A stretch of 64,000 nt of DNA. Origin: Flavobacteriia bacterium (GTDB lineage: Bacteria; Bacteroidota; Bacteroidia; Flavobacteriales_D; Crocinitomicaceae). The stretch covers positions 53,069-117,068 of the forward strand of contig CANFUT010000012.1 in NCBI GenBank assembly GCA_947450325.1. Reading direction: 5' to 3'. Within the stretch, counting starts at the first letter, position 1. Each line of letters starts with the position of its first letter. Under the pieces are notes generated by a model that saw nothing but the letters and a program-made list of their open reading frames with translations, ran no database searches and was not told the DNA's origin. The position numbers and the translations under genes were made by a program. Below are positions 42,667 through 52,323 of the stretch, piece by piece.

Positions 42667-45559
42667 CACAGCTTATACACAGAATTACTCGTACAGATAT
42701 ATTTCAACTAAAGATGGTTTGCCATCATCTACAATCACTGGGATTACCAAAGACAAAAATGGTGTAATTTGGATTGGAACAGAAAAAGGATTGTGCTACA
42801 TTAGTAATGGCAAAATTCAACAATTTCGAGGTTTACCAGACGAAGGCGTTTTGTCAGTTTTTGCAAGTTCAGACGGATCCTTGTGGGTTAGTTTTGGCAT
42901 CAAACAGTTTTTGGTTAAAATAAAAGATGGTAAGGTCACTTCTTATTCCAACGAACAAAAAGCAAAAAATAACGGCTCCGTTCTGGCATTTTTCGAACAT
43001 GAAAATCATATTTATTTAGCACAAAATGATGGGATAACCGTGGTTTCTCCCGAAGGGAAATTTAAACCTTTAGCAAACAAAATAAAGTCCGATACAATGA
43101 TGTCGTATTGGACTGTCGATTTTTTCACGCACAATAGCAAGGTCTATGCAACAAGTGTTCTACGTGGAATTAATGAAATAACTTTACATGAAAGTAATGT
43201 TACTTTTAAAAACATTTACAAAGGTGATTTTCTATATGGGTCTACTTGTGTAAACAACAACTTAATTCTCACTTTTGATCCAGAAGCGAAATTGTATAAC
43301 GCAAAAAAATTTCTTGGAAAACAAAATCAAAAACCTTTAAAAACAATTTCTTCAAGGAGGCCAGCAATTTTTGTTTCCGACAAGAAAAACAACATTTTTG
43401 GAGGTTCCTACAATATCAATTATGGAATACACGGGCTGATAAAACTTAATTCAAAATTTGATGAGGAATTGATTTTACCAGACAATATCCCAGGACAAGA
43501 ATTATTTTATGACCAAGAAAATAATGAGATTTATTTTGGGACAGGTTTTGGCGTTTATATTGTAAATGCAGCTTTATATTCTAAATTTCTGAATGTAAAA
43601 AAAGAACAATCTGAAAAACCCATCATTTCAAGCTATCCAACAAAAGATGGAATTGTAGCATTAACTGAAGGAGGGCTTTTTTTCCACGATGCAAGCAATT
43701 CAGTTCGAAAGCAAATTTCTATCACTGAACTAAGAAATTTCGCAAATAAGCAACAAGCAAAACCAATAAATTCAATCATTAACACAAAAGTGAATCATTG
43801 GACAGAAGCAACATTCAATGGCTTTCAATTAGATGATTTAAAATTTGTCAATGACAAGTGGGTGGTACTAAGTAAAATAGGCTTTTTTATCATAAATAAA
43901 CAATTTATTTTAAAAGATTTTATTCCAATACCAGCATCAAATATCAATTTTACAAAAGAGGGAGAATTAGTTTTTGATCAATATAGACTAAGTTTAATTG
44001 CTCTAAAAAACACACCGAAGCAAGAAGTAATCTTTGACTGCTTTCGCCAAGATAAGTTTGTGTTAAAACACTTATCAGGAATTGAAAGGTTTGGTCAGAA
44101 AACAATCATTGTCACAGAAAATCAAGGTGTTTTTTCTTACAATCAAAAGGCCTTGCACCCAATTAAACTGAAAGGCTTAAATTCTGATATATACAGATGT
44201 ACTTTTTTTCAAAACAAGTATTTAGTTATTTCAACTGTGAACGGCGAACTACTATTTTATGATAGTAAACAAAATTTTAGCTTGGTAAAAACCATTAAAA
44301 AATCGCAGTTTTATTATGAGTCTATAATTGACCTCAAAGGAAACGACAAATACCTCGTTTTTATCACTGCCAAAAGAATTTTTATTTGGAATGGAAAGAC
44401 ACTGAAAAGTTACAATGAATACCAAAATGGTGTAGATATTTTTCATCGTGTAAATTTGAATGGAGACAACCTTGCTGTTTATTCTCCAAAATCAATTATC
44501 CGACTTGAATTAGCAAAACTTCAAAACGAAATTGACAAAAAAATCGTGTTTAATATCACCAATCAATTTACGAAAACGAAAGACCCTATATTTAATACTT
44601 CAAATCAGTTTTGTGCAAAAAACCAATCTCTTACCTTACAGTTTTTATCATTCAACGAGTTAAATACGGAAGTTCTAAAAGGATATTATCGCATCAATCA
44701 AAATGATTGGATTGAAATAGATCAGAGTGGGAAAATCTATTTGCAAAATTTAGATTACGGAGATACGGAAATTGAGTTTAAGGTCATGGACAAAAGATCG
44801 GGTAATATTTCTTGGACACAAAAATATACCATCAAAAATCCAGCGCCTTGGTATTTAAGTATTGTCGCAATTTCAATCTACCTACTTTTATTTTCTGCTT
44901 TATTAATCTTCTCGACAAGATATTTTGTGACGCAATCAAAGAAGAAAGAAATCGAACGTTTGACTATCAAAAACAGATTCAATGAATTGCAAATGGAAGC
45001 GTTGCAATCACAAATGAATCCACATTTTGTGTTTAATGCATTAAATTCAGTCCAAAAATTCATCTTGAATATAGATCAAGAGAAAGCATTGCTGTTTTTG
45101 AATCAGTTCAGCGTGCTAATTCGCAAAGTACTTGATTTTTCTAGCTTAAAATCAATCACTATTGAAGAAGAATTAGAATTTCTTACTTTGTATATATCCA
45201 TAGAAAATCAGCGTTTTCAGGACAGCATTCATGTTGAGCAAAATATAAATTGCGACGATGAAATAATGATTCCACCATTGTTGATTCAACCCTTGATTGA
45301 AAATGCCATCATTTACGGTTTAAGGAGCGATTTGGGTGCAATGCAAATTTACTTTTCTATTGTGCAAGAAGAAAATATGCTTCGAATTGAAATCAAAAAT
45401 GAAATTAATTTGGACATAACCAAAAACCACTCTTTTCAATCCAAATCAACTGAAATTATTCAAAAGCGATTGGCATTGTATGATGCAAACGCTTCTATAA
45501 AATCAACTATAGAAAATGGATTTTTTAAAGCAACAATTCTTTTGCCTATCAACGAATAA
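42560..45559 (+). CDS. Sensor histidine kinase with two-component-regulator propeller, LytS-type
   Basis: 999 residues from the ATG at 42560, which lies 107 nt inside the regulator gene; a later non-ATG start nearer the signal-like segment KIFYASFNLVLLILCNTAYTQ is possible. Mature part from about residue 42: a beta-propeller of Reg_prop repeats (YISTKDGLPSSTITGITKD, GVIWIGTEKGLCYIS) to about 650, a Y_Y_Y-like domain (670-757), one membrane helix (about 762-785), a short coiled coil, then the His_kinase domain with the phosphoacceptor H821 in MNPHFVFNALNSVQKFI, and the ATPase region PPLLIQPLIENAIIYGL. The sensor detects an extracytoplasmic cue, unknown. The large overlap with the LytTR gene is unusual. 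Confidence 0.9.
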   Translation: MEILSTCKITFASQFQNVRQKIFYASFNLVLLILCNTAYTQNYSYRYISTKDGLPSSTITGITKDKNGVIWIGTEKGLCYISNGKIQQFRGLPDEGVLSVFASSDGSLWVSFGIKQFLVKIKDGKVTSYSNEQKAKNNGSVLAFFEHENHIYLAQNDGITVVSPEGKFKPLANKIKSDTMMSYWTVDFFTHNSKVYATSVLRGINEITLHESNVTFKNIYKGDFLYGSTCVNNNLILTFDPEAKLYNAKKFLGKQNQKPLKTISSRRPAIFVSDKKNNIFGGSYNINYGIHGLIKLNSKFDEELILPDNIPGQELFYDQENNEIYFGTGFGVYIVNAALYSKFLNVKKEQSEKPIISSYPTKDGIVALTEGGLFFHDASNSVRKQISITELRNFANKQQAKPINSIINTKVNHWTEATFNGFQLDDLKFVNDKWVVLSKIGFFIINKQFILKDFIPIPASNINFTKEGELVFDQYRLSLIALKNTPKQEVIFDCFRQDKFVLKHLSGIERFGQKTIIVTENQGVFSYNQKALHPIKLKGLNSDIYRCTFFQNKYLVISTVNGELLFYDSKQNFSLVKTIKKSQFYYESIIDLKGNDKYLVFITAKRIFIWNGKTLKSYNEYQNGVDIFHRVNLNGDNLAVYSPKSIIRLELAKLQNEIDKKIVFNITNQFTKTKDPIFNTSNQFCAKNQSLTLQFLSFNELNTEVLKGYYRINQNDWIEIDQSGKIYLQNLDYGDTEIEFKVMDKRSGNISWTQKYTIKNPAPWYLSIVAISIYLLLFSALLIFSTRYFVTQSKKKEIERLTIKNRFNELQMEALQSQMNPHFVFNALNSVQKFILNIDQEKALLFLNQFSVLIRKVLDFSSLKSITIEEELEFLTLYISIENQRFQDSIHVEQNINCDDEIMIPPLLIQPLIENAIIYGLRSDLGAMQIYFSIVQEENMLRIEIKNEINLDITKNHSFQSKSTEIIQKRLALYDANASIKSTIENGFFKATILLPINE

Positions 45560-45631
45560 TAAAGGATTTAAACGATAAATCAGCGATAGCGCCGAAAGCT
45601 AAATTAATTGATTTGGTGTGTTTTATGTTTT

Positions 45632-45639
45632 TAGATTTG
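45632..45639 (+). promoter_or_regulatory. -7 promoter box of a two-gene operon
   Basis: TAGATTTG matches TAnnTTTG. A TTTG at 45612-45615 lies 16 nt upstream, a good -33 element. The ATG is at 45662. Confidence 0.55.
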
Positions 45640-45661
45640 AGGAAATTTAAATCTAGAAATT

Positions 45662-46345
45662 ATGAAAATAAAATATTTGATTTTTATTATTATTTGTGCC
45701 GTAAACTTCTCGTTTCTTGCTCAAAATGAGTTTATTCCAGGGTTCTATTTGGTTAATAACAATGCGAAATATGCACAATTTCAGACACCGGAAGAAATTT
45801 CATATGCAAGATATCAACCTTCTAGCGAAGATGAGTTATATTCATATGGTACTAATCTTGAATATACAGAAGAGGGTCCTTTTGTAACACGTAATTCTTC
45901 TGAAGGCGGTAAGGAATATTTATATTATCAGGAGAATTTTGATCTTGGATGGATTAGCAAATCAAAATTAACGGAAGGACAAATTGTATTTGCGTTTATG
46001 GTTGCTAATATGAGAGTTTATTGTTTTGATTTGATAGGTAACCAAATTGTATTTAGTGGGATCAATGATTTAACAAAAGCCCCAAATAATGGATCTATTG
46101 GACAAATGGAAAAAGGTGTATCTGAAGAATTGATGGAAGGACCAACTTTGAGAACAGGATTTTATTGGATTTTGAGTCAAAACACGACAAATGGAACTGT
46201 CAAAATTCAGTTACCAAAAACAACCGTTGATATAAAATCAGAAAAAATAATATTTTGGAAAAAACACATTGGCTCTTATTTCGATAATGTTTTCCAAACA
46301 AACGGAGATGAAAACGAATTTATTGATATTACCATTGTAAAATGA
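45662..46345 (+). CDS. Secreted protein of unknown function
   Basis: 227 residues. Signal peptide 1-20 (MKIKYLIFIIICAVNFSFLA). The mature part has no T9SS domain or lipobox and is rich in Asn, Glu and Tyr with alternating beta-strands (PGFYLVNNNAKYAQFQTPEE, GFYWILSQNTTNGTVKIQLP). No family recognised. Its stop overlaps the ATG of the following GYF-domain gene by 4 nt (ATGA), so the two are coupled. Confidence 0.75.
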   Translation: MKIKYLIFIIICAVNFSFLAQNEFIPGFYLVNNNAKYAQFQTPEEISYARYQPSSEDELYSYGTNLEYTEEGPFVTRNSSEGGKEYLYYQENFDLGWISKSKLTEGQIVFAFMVANMRVYCFDLIGNQIVFSGINDLTKAPNNGSIGQMEKGVSEELMEGPTLRTGFYWILSQNTTNGTVKIQLPKTTVDIKSEKIIFWKKHIGSYFDNVFQTNGDENEFIDITIVK

Positions 46346-47181
46346 TCGAAGCAAAATACTACATCATAATTAATGAGCAGCAGCAAGGGCCATATTCTTT
46401 AAATGAACTTAGAAAATTTCAAATCACTGAAAAAACAATGGCATGGGCAGATGGTTATGCTGATTGGATTGAAGTGGGTGAAATTGAGGAATTAAAGTCA
46501 ATTTTTGTAAAATCCACTCCGCCCCCTTTTAGCCAAAAGAAAGAAGCAAGTGCCTCATCAACTCCTGCAGATTCAGCAACCGAAAAGTCTTCACCTCTTT
46601 CAAAACAAGAATTTTTTGATAAAAACAAATTAATTGCAATTATATCCATCGTAATTCTTATAATTGGTTCACTTGCTTACTTTACCTCAAATTCAGACAA
46701 TAAAGATAAACAACCTGATGAAAATTCAACTTATGTTGAAAAAGAGCCGACAATTAATTATAATCCAAATCAAAAAGTTAACTCACCAATCATTACAAAA
46801 GAAGATTCACCTCGTGAACAAAGTTTTATCCCAAAAAAAAGACAATTAACAGAGGAAGAAATTAGACAAAATTTATTTGCTAAAGAAGTTTCTAACCCCA
46901 GTAATTATTTGTCAGCTAGCGGAACATACAGGGTTAATCTAGCAGCAAATACCATTATAAAAGGAACAGTAACAAATAATGCAGCAATTGCTGGATTTAA
47001 AAACATTAAACTAGTTGCAAAATTTTATTCAAAAACAGATTTGATATTAGGCAAGGAATCATTTATAGTAATGGATTTTATCAATCCTAATGGCGCTGCT
47101 GATTTTACCTATAAGATATCTGGATGGTGGTCTGATATTGACCATTGGTCATTAGATGTTGTGACTGCAGAAGGATATTAA
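46342..47181 (+). CDS. GYF_2 (DUF4339) domain membrane protein
   Basis: 279 residues. The N-terminal 58 residues are a GYF_2 domain: YYIIINEQQQGPYSLNELRKF, then WADGYADWIEVGEIEEL; these bind proline-rich peptides in other proteins. A linker rich in Pro and Ser follows, then one membrane helix (about 95-114, IAIISIVILIIGSLAYFTS), and an extracytoplasmic C-terminal half with a beta-domain (YRVNLAANTIIKGTVTNNAA, ADFTYKISGWWSDIDHWSLDV). Topology is GYF domain in the cytoplasm by absence of a signal peptide. Coupled to the preceding secreted protein gene by a 4-nt overlap. Role unknown. Confidence 0.83.
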   Translation: MIEAKYYIIINEQQQGPYSLNELRKFQITEKTMAWADGYADWIEVGEIEELKSIFVKSTPPPFSQKKEASASSTPADSATEKSSPLSKQEFFDKNKLIAIISIVILIIGSLAYFTSNSDNKDKQPDENSTYVEKEPTINYNPNQKVNSPIITKEDSPREQSFIPKKRQLTEEEIRQNLFAKEVSNPSNYLSASGTYRVNLAANTIIKGTVTNNAAIAGFKNIKLVAKFYSKTDLILGKESFIVMDFINPNGAADFTYKISGWWSDIDHWSLDVVTAEGY

Positions 47182-47287
47182 TTAGTTTTCATAAATTACT
47201 ATATATACCATGAAACGACAATAAGCAAAGTGATTGAAGACTTGGTTTTTTAAATATTATCGTATCTTTTGTACAAAAAAAACTACT

Positions 47288-47674
47288 ATGAAATTATTCA
47301 TTCTGCTATTATTTGCGATACTATACTCTTGCGCAACAAGCAAAATACAAGTTACACCAGAAATTGAAGAAATTAATTTCGGTAATGGAGGAGGATTTAC
47401 AGGTCAGGAAAAAACCTTCAAGCTCATTGCTGACTCTAAATTTCTAGAAACAAAAACAGACAATAAAAAAGTTGACTCTAAAAAGACTCAAGAACTATTC
47501 AACCAAGCTAAGGAATTAAAAGACATAAATTTTAATGAACCAGCAAATATGTACTTATTCATTGAAATCAAGACTAAAGAAAAAACAAACAGAATTGTTT
47601 GGGCTGTTGGCTCGACTACCGTTGACAAAAAAGTACTTGAACTTTATAATAATCTAATATCAACCACTAAATAA
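47288..47674 (+). CDS. Small lipoprotein
   Basis: 128 residues from the ATG at 47288 (MKLFILLLFAILYSCATS). The lipobox LYSC predicts cleavage before the Cys at residue 15 and lipid anchoring; the following Ala-Thr-Ser-Lys lacks the acidic pattern usual for surface export in Bacteroidota, so periplasmic-face anchoring is more likely. The mature part includes FGNGGGFTGQEKTFKLIAD and a C-terminal region FIEIKTKEKTNRIVWAVGS that looks beta-rich. An upstream extension of the frame to 47234 has no start signal and is rejected. It ends 7 nt before the protease gene, so the two may be co-transcribed. Confidence 0.78.
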   Translation: MKLFILLLFAILYSCATSKIQVTPEIEEINFGNGGGFTGQEKTFKLIADSKFLETKTDNKKVDSKKTQELFNQAKELKDINFNEPANMYLFIEIKTKEKTNRIVWAVGSTTVDKKVLELYNNLISTTK

Positions 47675-47681
47675 ATTTATA

Positions 47682-50600
47682 ATGGAAAATAGACCCTTAC
47701 TTAACATCGGATTAATTGGATCGTTATTTATAGCCTCAATTACATTCGGCCAACAGAAACAACAATCAGTTCCAAATTTTGTGAATCCATTCCAAAGTAA
47801 AAGCGTAAATGTTAAAAACAATATTATTGCACCAAAAGGTAACAATTCAACAGAAAATACTCAAAAACCAAATCAAAAAATTCCAACGATAAATGGTTCT
47901 TTTTCAGTTAATCTTGAAAAGGAAAAATTGTCAAAAGAAAATGCTGTGACCCAAATACAGACTTGGTTTGGGTTATCAGAAAACCATACATTTCAGCAAG
48001 TTTCTGAAAGAACAGATGAATTAGGAATCACGCATACCAACTATCAACAGTATTTCAAAGGCTATAAAGTTGAAGCTAGCATGATAATGTTTCATTTTAA
48101 AAATGGAATCATCACGAGTATAAACGGTAACATCTCTGAATTTAAAGAAATTGAAACACAAATTTTTATTACTAGCGAAAATGCTAAAGATAAAGCAAAG
48201 CAGTACCTTAAAGTCAATGAATTACTAAATGACTATCCTATTGAAACGGTTATTGCAAGAATCCCCAATGAAAAAATAGAAATTTATAAACTATCCTACA
48301 AGGTAAGAATTGATTCATATAAACCTTTTGAAATGTGCTACGTTTATGTTGATTCTCAAACTGGAAATATACTAAACAAAATAAATTTGATAGCTGACGC
48401 TGATGTTGTTGGGTCAGGTCAAACTATGTATAGCGGCAGTCAATCAATTACAGTAGATAGTTATGCAGGTGGTTATCGTTTACGTGATAATGCGCGAAAT
48501 ATTGAAACATTTAATGCTGCAAGCGGTGTTCAAAATGCCATAGATATTTCCAGTAGCTCTTCAACATTTTCTGGAACTCCAATGTTAAACTCGTTTACAA
48601 TATCATCAGTTTCTCAAAATTGGTGGTATGCTTCATTAGTTGACCAATTACCAGACCTCTACATAAAAATTAAAGACGGTTCAAACACAGTTGTTTACAC
48701 TTCAAATCATTACACAGACCAAAACCCACCAATGGCGTTCAACAACTTAAATCTCTATTTAAATAATCCCCCATACTCTGTTGAAATTTGGGACTATGAT
48801 GCAGGCAATTCAGACGACTTTGGTTTAACAGTTAACATTACAAATTCTGCAGTAGGATCATATAATTATTCCTCTAGTAATAATATTGGTTCTCTCAATA
48901 TCGTTAATTCAGGTAATCCTGCAATTGATGTTCATTGGGGAATGGAAAAAGTATATGATTTTTATTCTAGTATTTTCAGTAGAAATAGCTACGACGGAAA
49001 TGGAAGTACTATCAAAAATTATGTTTTCCCGCCTGAATTACAAGGCGCAGATGGAAATAATGCTTTTGCTACAGGCGCAGCACCATTTTATATGTGCTAT
49101 GGCACAGGGGATGGTCAAATCATGAAACCAGTAGTTGGTCTAGATGTTGAAGGACATGAGTTTACTCATATGGTCGTTGCAAATAATGGTAATGGAGGCC
49201 TTCCATATCAAGGAGAAACAGGGGCTTTGAATGAATCATTTGCAGATATATTTGGGACTTGTGTAGAGTTTTATTCAGGCGTTAATACAGACTGGTTAAT
49301 TGGTGAAGATGTAATGGTCTCAGCAGCAAATTTACGTTCTATGTCTAATCCTAATGCAGGTGGGGCTGGCGCACAACCTGACACTTACAACGGACAATTT
49401 TGGGTTAACCCAAATTCTTCTCAAGACAATGGTGGAGTTCATACAAATAGTGGTGTTCAAAATTTTTGGTTCTATTTACTTTGTCAAGGTGGTTCTGGTA
49501 CAAATGATATTAATAATGCATACGCTGTTACTGGAATTGGCATTTCTCAAGCGAGACAAATAGCTTATCGAAATTTGACAACTTATTTAACAACAAGTGC
49601 ATCTTATGTTGATGCATATAACGGATCACTACAAGCAACACAAGATCTTTTTGGAAATCCTTCTTCGCAATATACTGCGGTAAAGCAAGCTTGGTATGCT
49701 GTAGGAATTGGTAATGACCCGAATAATTTTTGTAGTGGAACAACAAACTTAACTGCACCAAGTGGAACAATTACTGATGGGAGTGGTTCAGCAAATTATA
49801 ATAATAATGCAAATTGTAAATGGGTAATTGCACCAGCAGGTGCAACTCAAATTCAATTAACATTTACCGCATTTGATACTGAAGCAGACTATGATACTGT
49901 TTTTGTATATGATGGACCAGATGAAACATTTCCTGTTTTGACTACTTGGTGGGGAAATACATTACCACCAGTCATTACCACTACTTCAGGAGTAGGCGCA
50001 ATTTGTGTTATATTTACTTCAGACGTAACACAAACAGCGGGCGGTTGGTCAGCAAATTATCAAGCTTTTGGCAATTCGCCGAGCTGCGACGGTGGAACAA
50101 TTTTATCAACACCCTCAGGATCATTTAATGATGGTTCAGGCGCTAATAATTATGGCAATAATCAAGAATGCTATTGGTTTATTTCACCACCTTGTGCAAG
50201 TTCCGTTACACTTTCATTCTCTCAATTTAATACAGAGCTTAATTATGACGGAATTGTTGTGTATAGTGATTTAGCAGGTACGAATCAGTTGGCAGTATAC
50301 TCAGGAACGACAATACCAAGTTCAATTACTTCAAATACTGGAGTAATGTTAGTTGTATTTTTATCTGATTATTCAACAAATTTACAAGGATTTACAGCAA
50401 ATTACACTTCAACCGGTTCGGCCTATTGTGCTGGAACAACAAATTTAAATACGGCTGATTATGCAACATTTACAGATGGTAGTTTAGGAAATAATTATTG
50501 TAATAATCAAGACTGCAAATGGTTAATTCAGCCTCCTCAATCCTCAAGTGTCACATTAAATTTCACAGCATTTGATTTAGAGGATGCTGCAACTGATGGA

Positions 50601-51395
50601 ACAATTTACGATGCAATTGAAGTTTATGACGGAACAACAACTTCGGCGACATTATTGGGTAGATTTACTGGTAGTAATTTACCGCCTTCAATAACTTCTT
50701 CTGGAGGCAGTATGTTAGTTCGATTTATTTCAGACTTAGAAGAAAATAAACAAGGATTTTCCGCTTATTACACTTCAACACAAAACCCCTATTGCACCGG
50801 AATAACAACGAATCTTACAGCACAAAGCGGAACTTTTACTGATGGAAGTGCCTCAAATAACTATGCAAATAATACAAATTGCTCTTGGCTAATACAACCA
50901 ACAAATGCCACAACAATTAATTTATCATTTTCTACTTTTAACACCGAACTAAATTATGATGGAGTTATTGTATATAACGGAGCAAATAATGCAGCGCCAG
51001 TTTTGGGACAGTTTTCAGGTAGTTCTATTCCGAACTCTGTAAACTCGACAGGTGGAAGTATGTATATTGAATTTCTAACAGACCCTGAAGTTAGAGGTCA
51101 AGGTTGGTCCGCAAATTGGACTTCAACAACTACGTCAGGAATTGAGGAGGCGCTATTTAAAGCTAATTTCAATTTTTATCCAAATCCTACAGACGGAATA
51201 TTTACAGTAAACTCAGGCTTTGAAAACTCTGCATCAATTGAAATATTTGACATGTTAGGAAAACAAGTTATTAAACCATTTTTAATTAATAAAGGTATTA
51301 ATCAAATAGATGCTTCTGAATTAAGCAAAGGAATCTACATGATAAAATTCAATATTGGAGATGGTTATCATTCAGAACGTCTAGTAATTAATTAA
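47682..51395 (+). CDS. Thermolysin-like (M4) metalloprotease with four CUB domains and T9SS sorting domain
   Basis: 1237 residues. Signal peptide 1-24. A propeptide of FTP/PepSY type spans about 60-240 (AVTQIQTWFGLSENHTFQQV, MIMFHFKNGIITSINGN). The sequence DQLPDLYIKIKDGSNTVVYTS to SVEIWDYDAGNSDDFGLTVNI (about 320-385) is an inserted C2-like domain. The catalytic part has VEGHEFTHMVVAN with H492, E493, H496 and the third ligand in ETGALNESFADIFG (about 516). Four CUB domains follow, starting near residues 682, 800, 914 and 1036, each with a Cys pair and an F-x-T-E-x-x-Y-D motif. The last 80 residues (FYPNPTDGIFTVNSG to SERLVIN) are a T9SS type A domain. It is a secreted zinc endopeptidase; multiple CUB domains probably bind substrate or the cell surface. 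Confidence 0.92.
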   Translation: MENRPLLNIGLIGSLFIASITFGQQKQQSVPNFVNPFQSKSVNVKNNIIAPKGNNSTENTQKPNQKIPTINGSFSVNLEKEKLSKENAVTQIQTWFGLSENHTFQQVSERTDELGITHTNYQQYFKGYKVEASMIMFHFKNGIITSINGNISEFKEIETQIFITSENAKDKAKQYLKVNELLNDYPIETVIARIPNEKIEIYKLSYKVRIDSYKPFEMCYVYVDSQTGNILNKINLIADADVVGSGQTMYSGSQSITVDSYAGGYRLRDNARNIETFNAASGVQNAIDISSSSSTFSGTPMLNSFTISSVSQNWWYASLVDQLPDLYIKIKDGSNTVVYTSNHYTDQNPPMAFNNLNLYLNNPPYSVEIWDYDAGNSDDFGLTVNITNSAVGSYNYSSSNNIGSLNIVNSGNPAIDVHWGMEKVYDFYSSIFSRNSYDGNGSTIKNYVFPPELQGADGNNAFATGAAPFYMCYGTGDGQIMKPVVGLDVEGHEFTHMVVANNGNGGLPYQGETGALNESFADIFGTCVEFYSGVNTDWLIGEDVMVSAANLRSMSNPNAGGAGAQPDTYNGQFWVNPNSSQDNGGVHTNSGVQNFWFYLLCQGGSGTNDINNAYAVTGIGISQARQIAYRNLTTYLTTSASYVDAYNGSLQATQDLFGNPSSQYTAVKQAWYAVGIGNDPNNFCSGTTNLTAPSGTITDGSGSANYNNNANCKWVIAPAGATQIQLTFTAFDTEADYDTVFVYDGPDETFPVLTTWWGNTLPPVITTTSGVGAICVIFTSDVTQTAGGWSANYQAFGNSPSCDGGTILSTPSGSFNDGSGANNYGNNQECYWFISPPCASSVTLSFSQFNTELNYDGIVVYSDLAGTNQLAVYSGTTIPSSITSNTGVMLVVFLSDYSTNLQGFTANYTSTGSAYCAGTTNLNTADYATFTDGSLGNNYCNNQDCKWLIQPPQSSSVTLNFTAFDLEDAATDGTIYDAIEVYDGTTTSATLLGRFTGSNLPPSITSSGGSMLVRFISDLEENKQGFSAYYTSTQNPYCTGITTNLTAQSGTFTDGSASNNYANNTNCSWLIQPTNATTINLSFSTFNTELNYDGVIVYNGANNAAPVLGQFSGSSIPNSVNSTGGSMYIEFLTDPEVRGQGWSANWTSTTTSGIEEALFKANFNFYPNPTDGIFTVNSGFENSASIEIFDMLGKQVIKPFLINKGINQIDASELSKGIYMIKFNIGDGYHSERLVIN

Positions 51396-51503
51396 GAATT
51401 ACAAACTCCGGAGCAAGCAAAATAAAACCACAAGAGCCTGGTTATCACACAAAAGTATAAAAATACAAGTTTTAGCAGATTACAAAAATTAAAAATAATA
51501 AAT

Positions 51504-52283
51504 ATGAAATTCATCGCAATTTTTATTTTCTTAACTGTTACAAAGGTGCTATTCAGCCAAGCTTCAATAGTAGATAAAAACTTTAATATTGACCCAAAAG
51601 AATGGAATAATGAAACTGTTTTAACAAAATTATTTCACGGCACATATATTGATTCTTTGCAATCTATCAAATGGCAAGCGTTTTCAGGTGAGGTAATTGA
51701 AAAATCCTACGATGGCTTTTGTTATACCACTGTTGATTCTGTATACACATTCAAAAATGACTCTTTAATTTATAAAGTCGTTGTCCTAAAAACGAGTTCA
51801 TATTCTGATGAAAGTTTAAGCGGTCTTTCAAATGCAGATGCCTCAACCATGGGTATTGCTATGTTTTCGGAAGAAAACAATGGTTGGAAATTATTATGTT
51901 TAAATCGATCTGTTATCCTAACAGGTCATGGTGGATATTTAGGAGAAATTGAAATAGTAGACTTAGGAAATAATCTAATGGTATTATCATTAATTGAATC
52001 TGAACACCACGAAATTGACACACATAACTATTTATTTAATTTAAATACCATAAATTTTGGGTTGAATGTTTTTTCTTATAAAACATTCCATAGAATAGTT
52101 GACTTCAATGAAGATGTTTACAAATTTGAGTTTTCAGAAATTCAAATTACAAAGGCAAAAACTGAAGAATCATTCCCAAAAATAGAGCTAACAAAAAAGA
52201 GGACAACAATTAAGGATGATATTGAATTAACAGAATCTTTATCAACAACAATTTTAGAATATAACGGTTATGGATTTTACTGA
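51504..52283 (+). CDS. Secreted protein of unknown function
   Basis: 259 residues. Signal peptide 1-19 (MKFIAIFIFLTVTKVLFSQ). The mature part is a single domain with predicted beta-strands and several short Asp/Glu patches; no lipobox, repeat or sorting domain. No family recognised. It stands alone, with 108 nt to the protease upstream, and is convergent with the sugar permease gene 40 nt away. Confidence 0.72.
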   Translation: MKFIAIFIFLTVTKVLFSQASIVDKNFNIDPKEWNNETVLTKLFHGTYIDSLQSIKWQAFSGEVIEKSYDGFCYTTVDSVYTFKNDSLIYKVVVLKTSSYSDESLSGLSNADASTMGIAMFSEENNGWKLLCLNRSVILTGHGGYLGEIEIVDLGNNLMVLSLIESEHHEIDTHNYLFNLNTINFGLNVFSYKTFHRIVDFNEDVYKFEFSEIQITKAKTEESFPKIELTKKRTTIKDDIELTESLSTTILEYNGYGFY

Positions 52284-52323
52284 AAAATATTTATTGGTTT
52301 TTTCTACCTTATTTTTAATAAAA

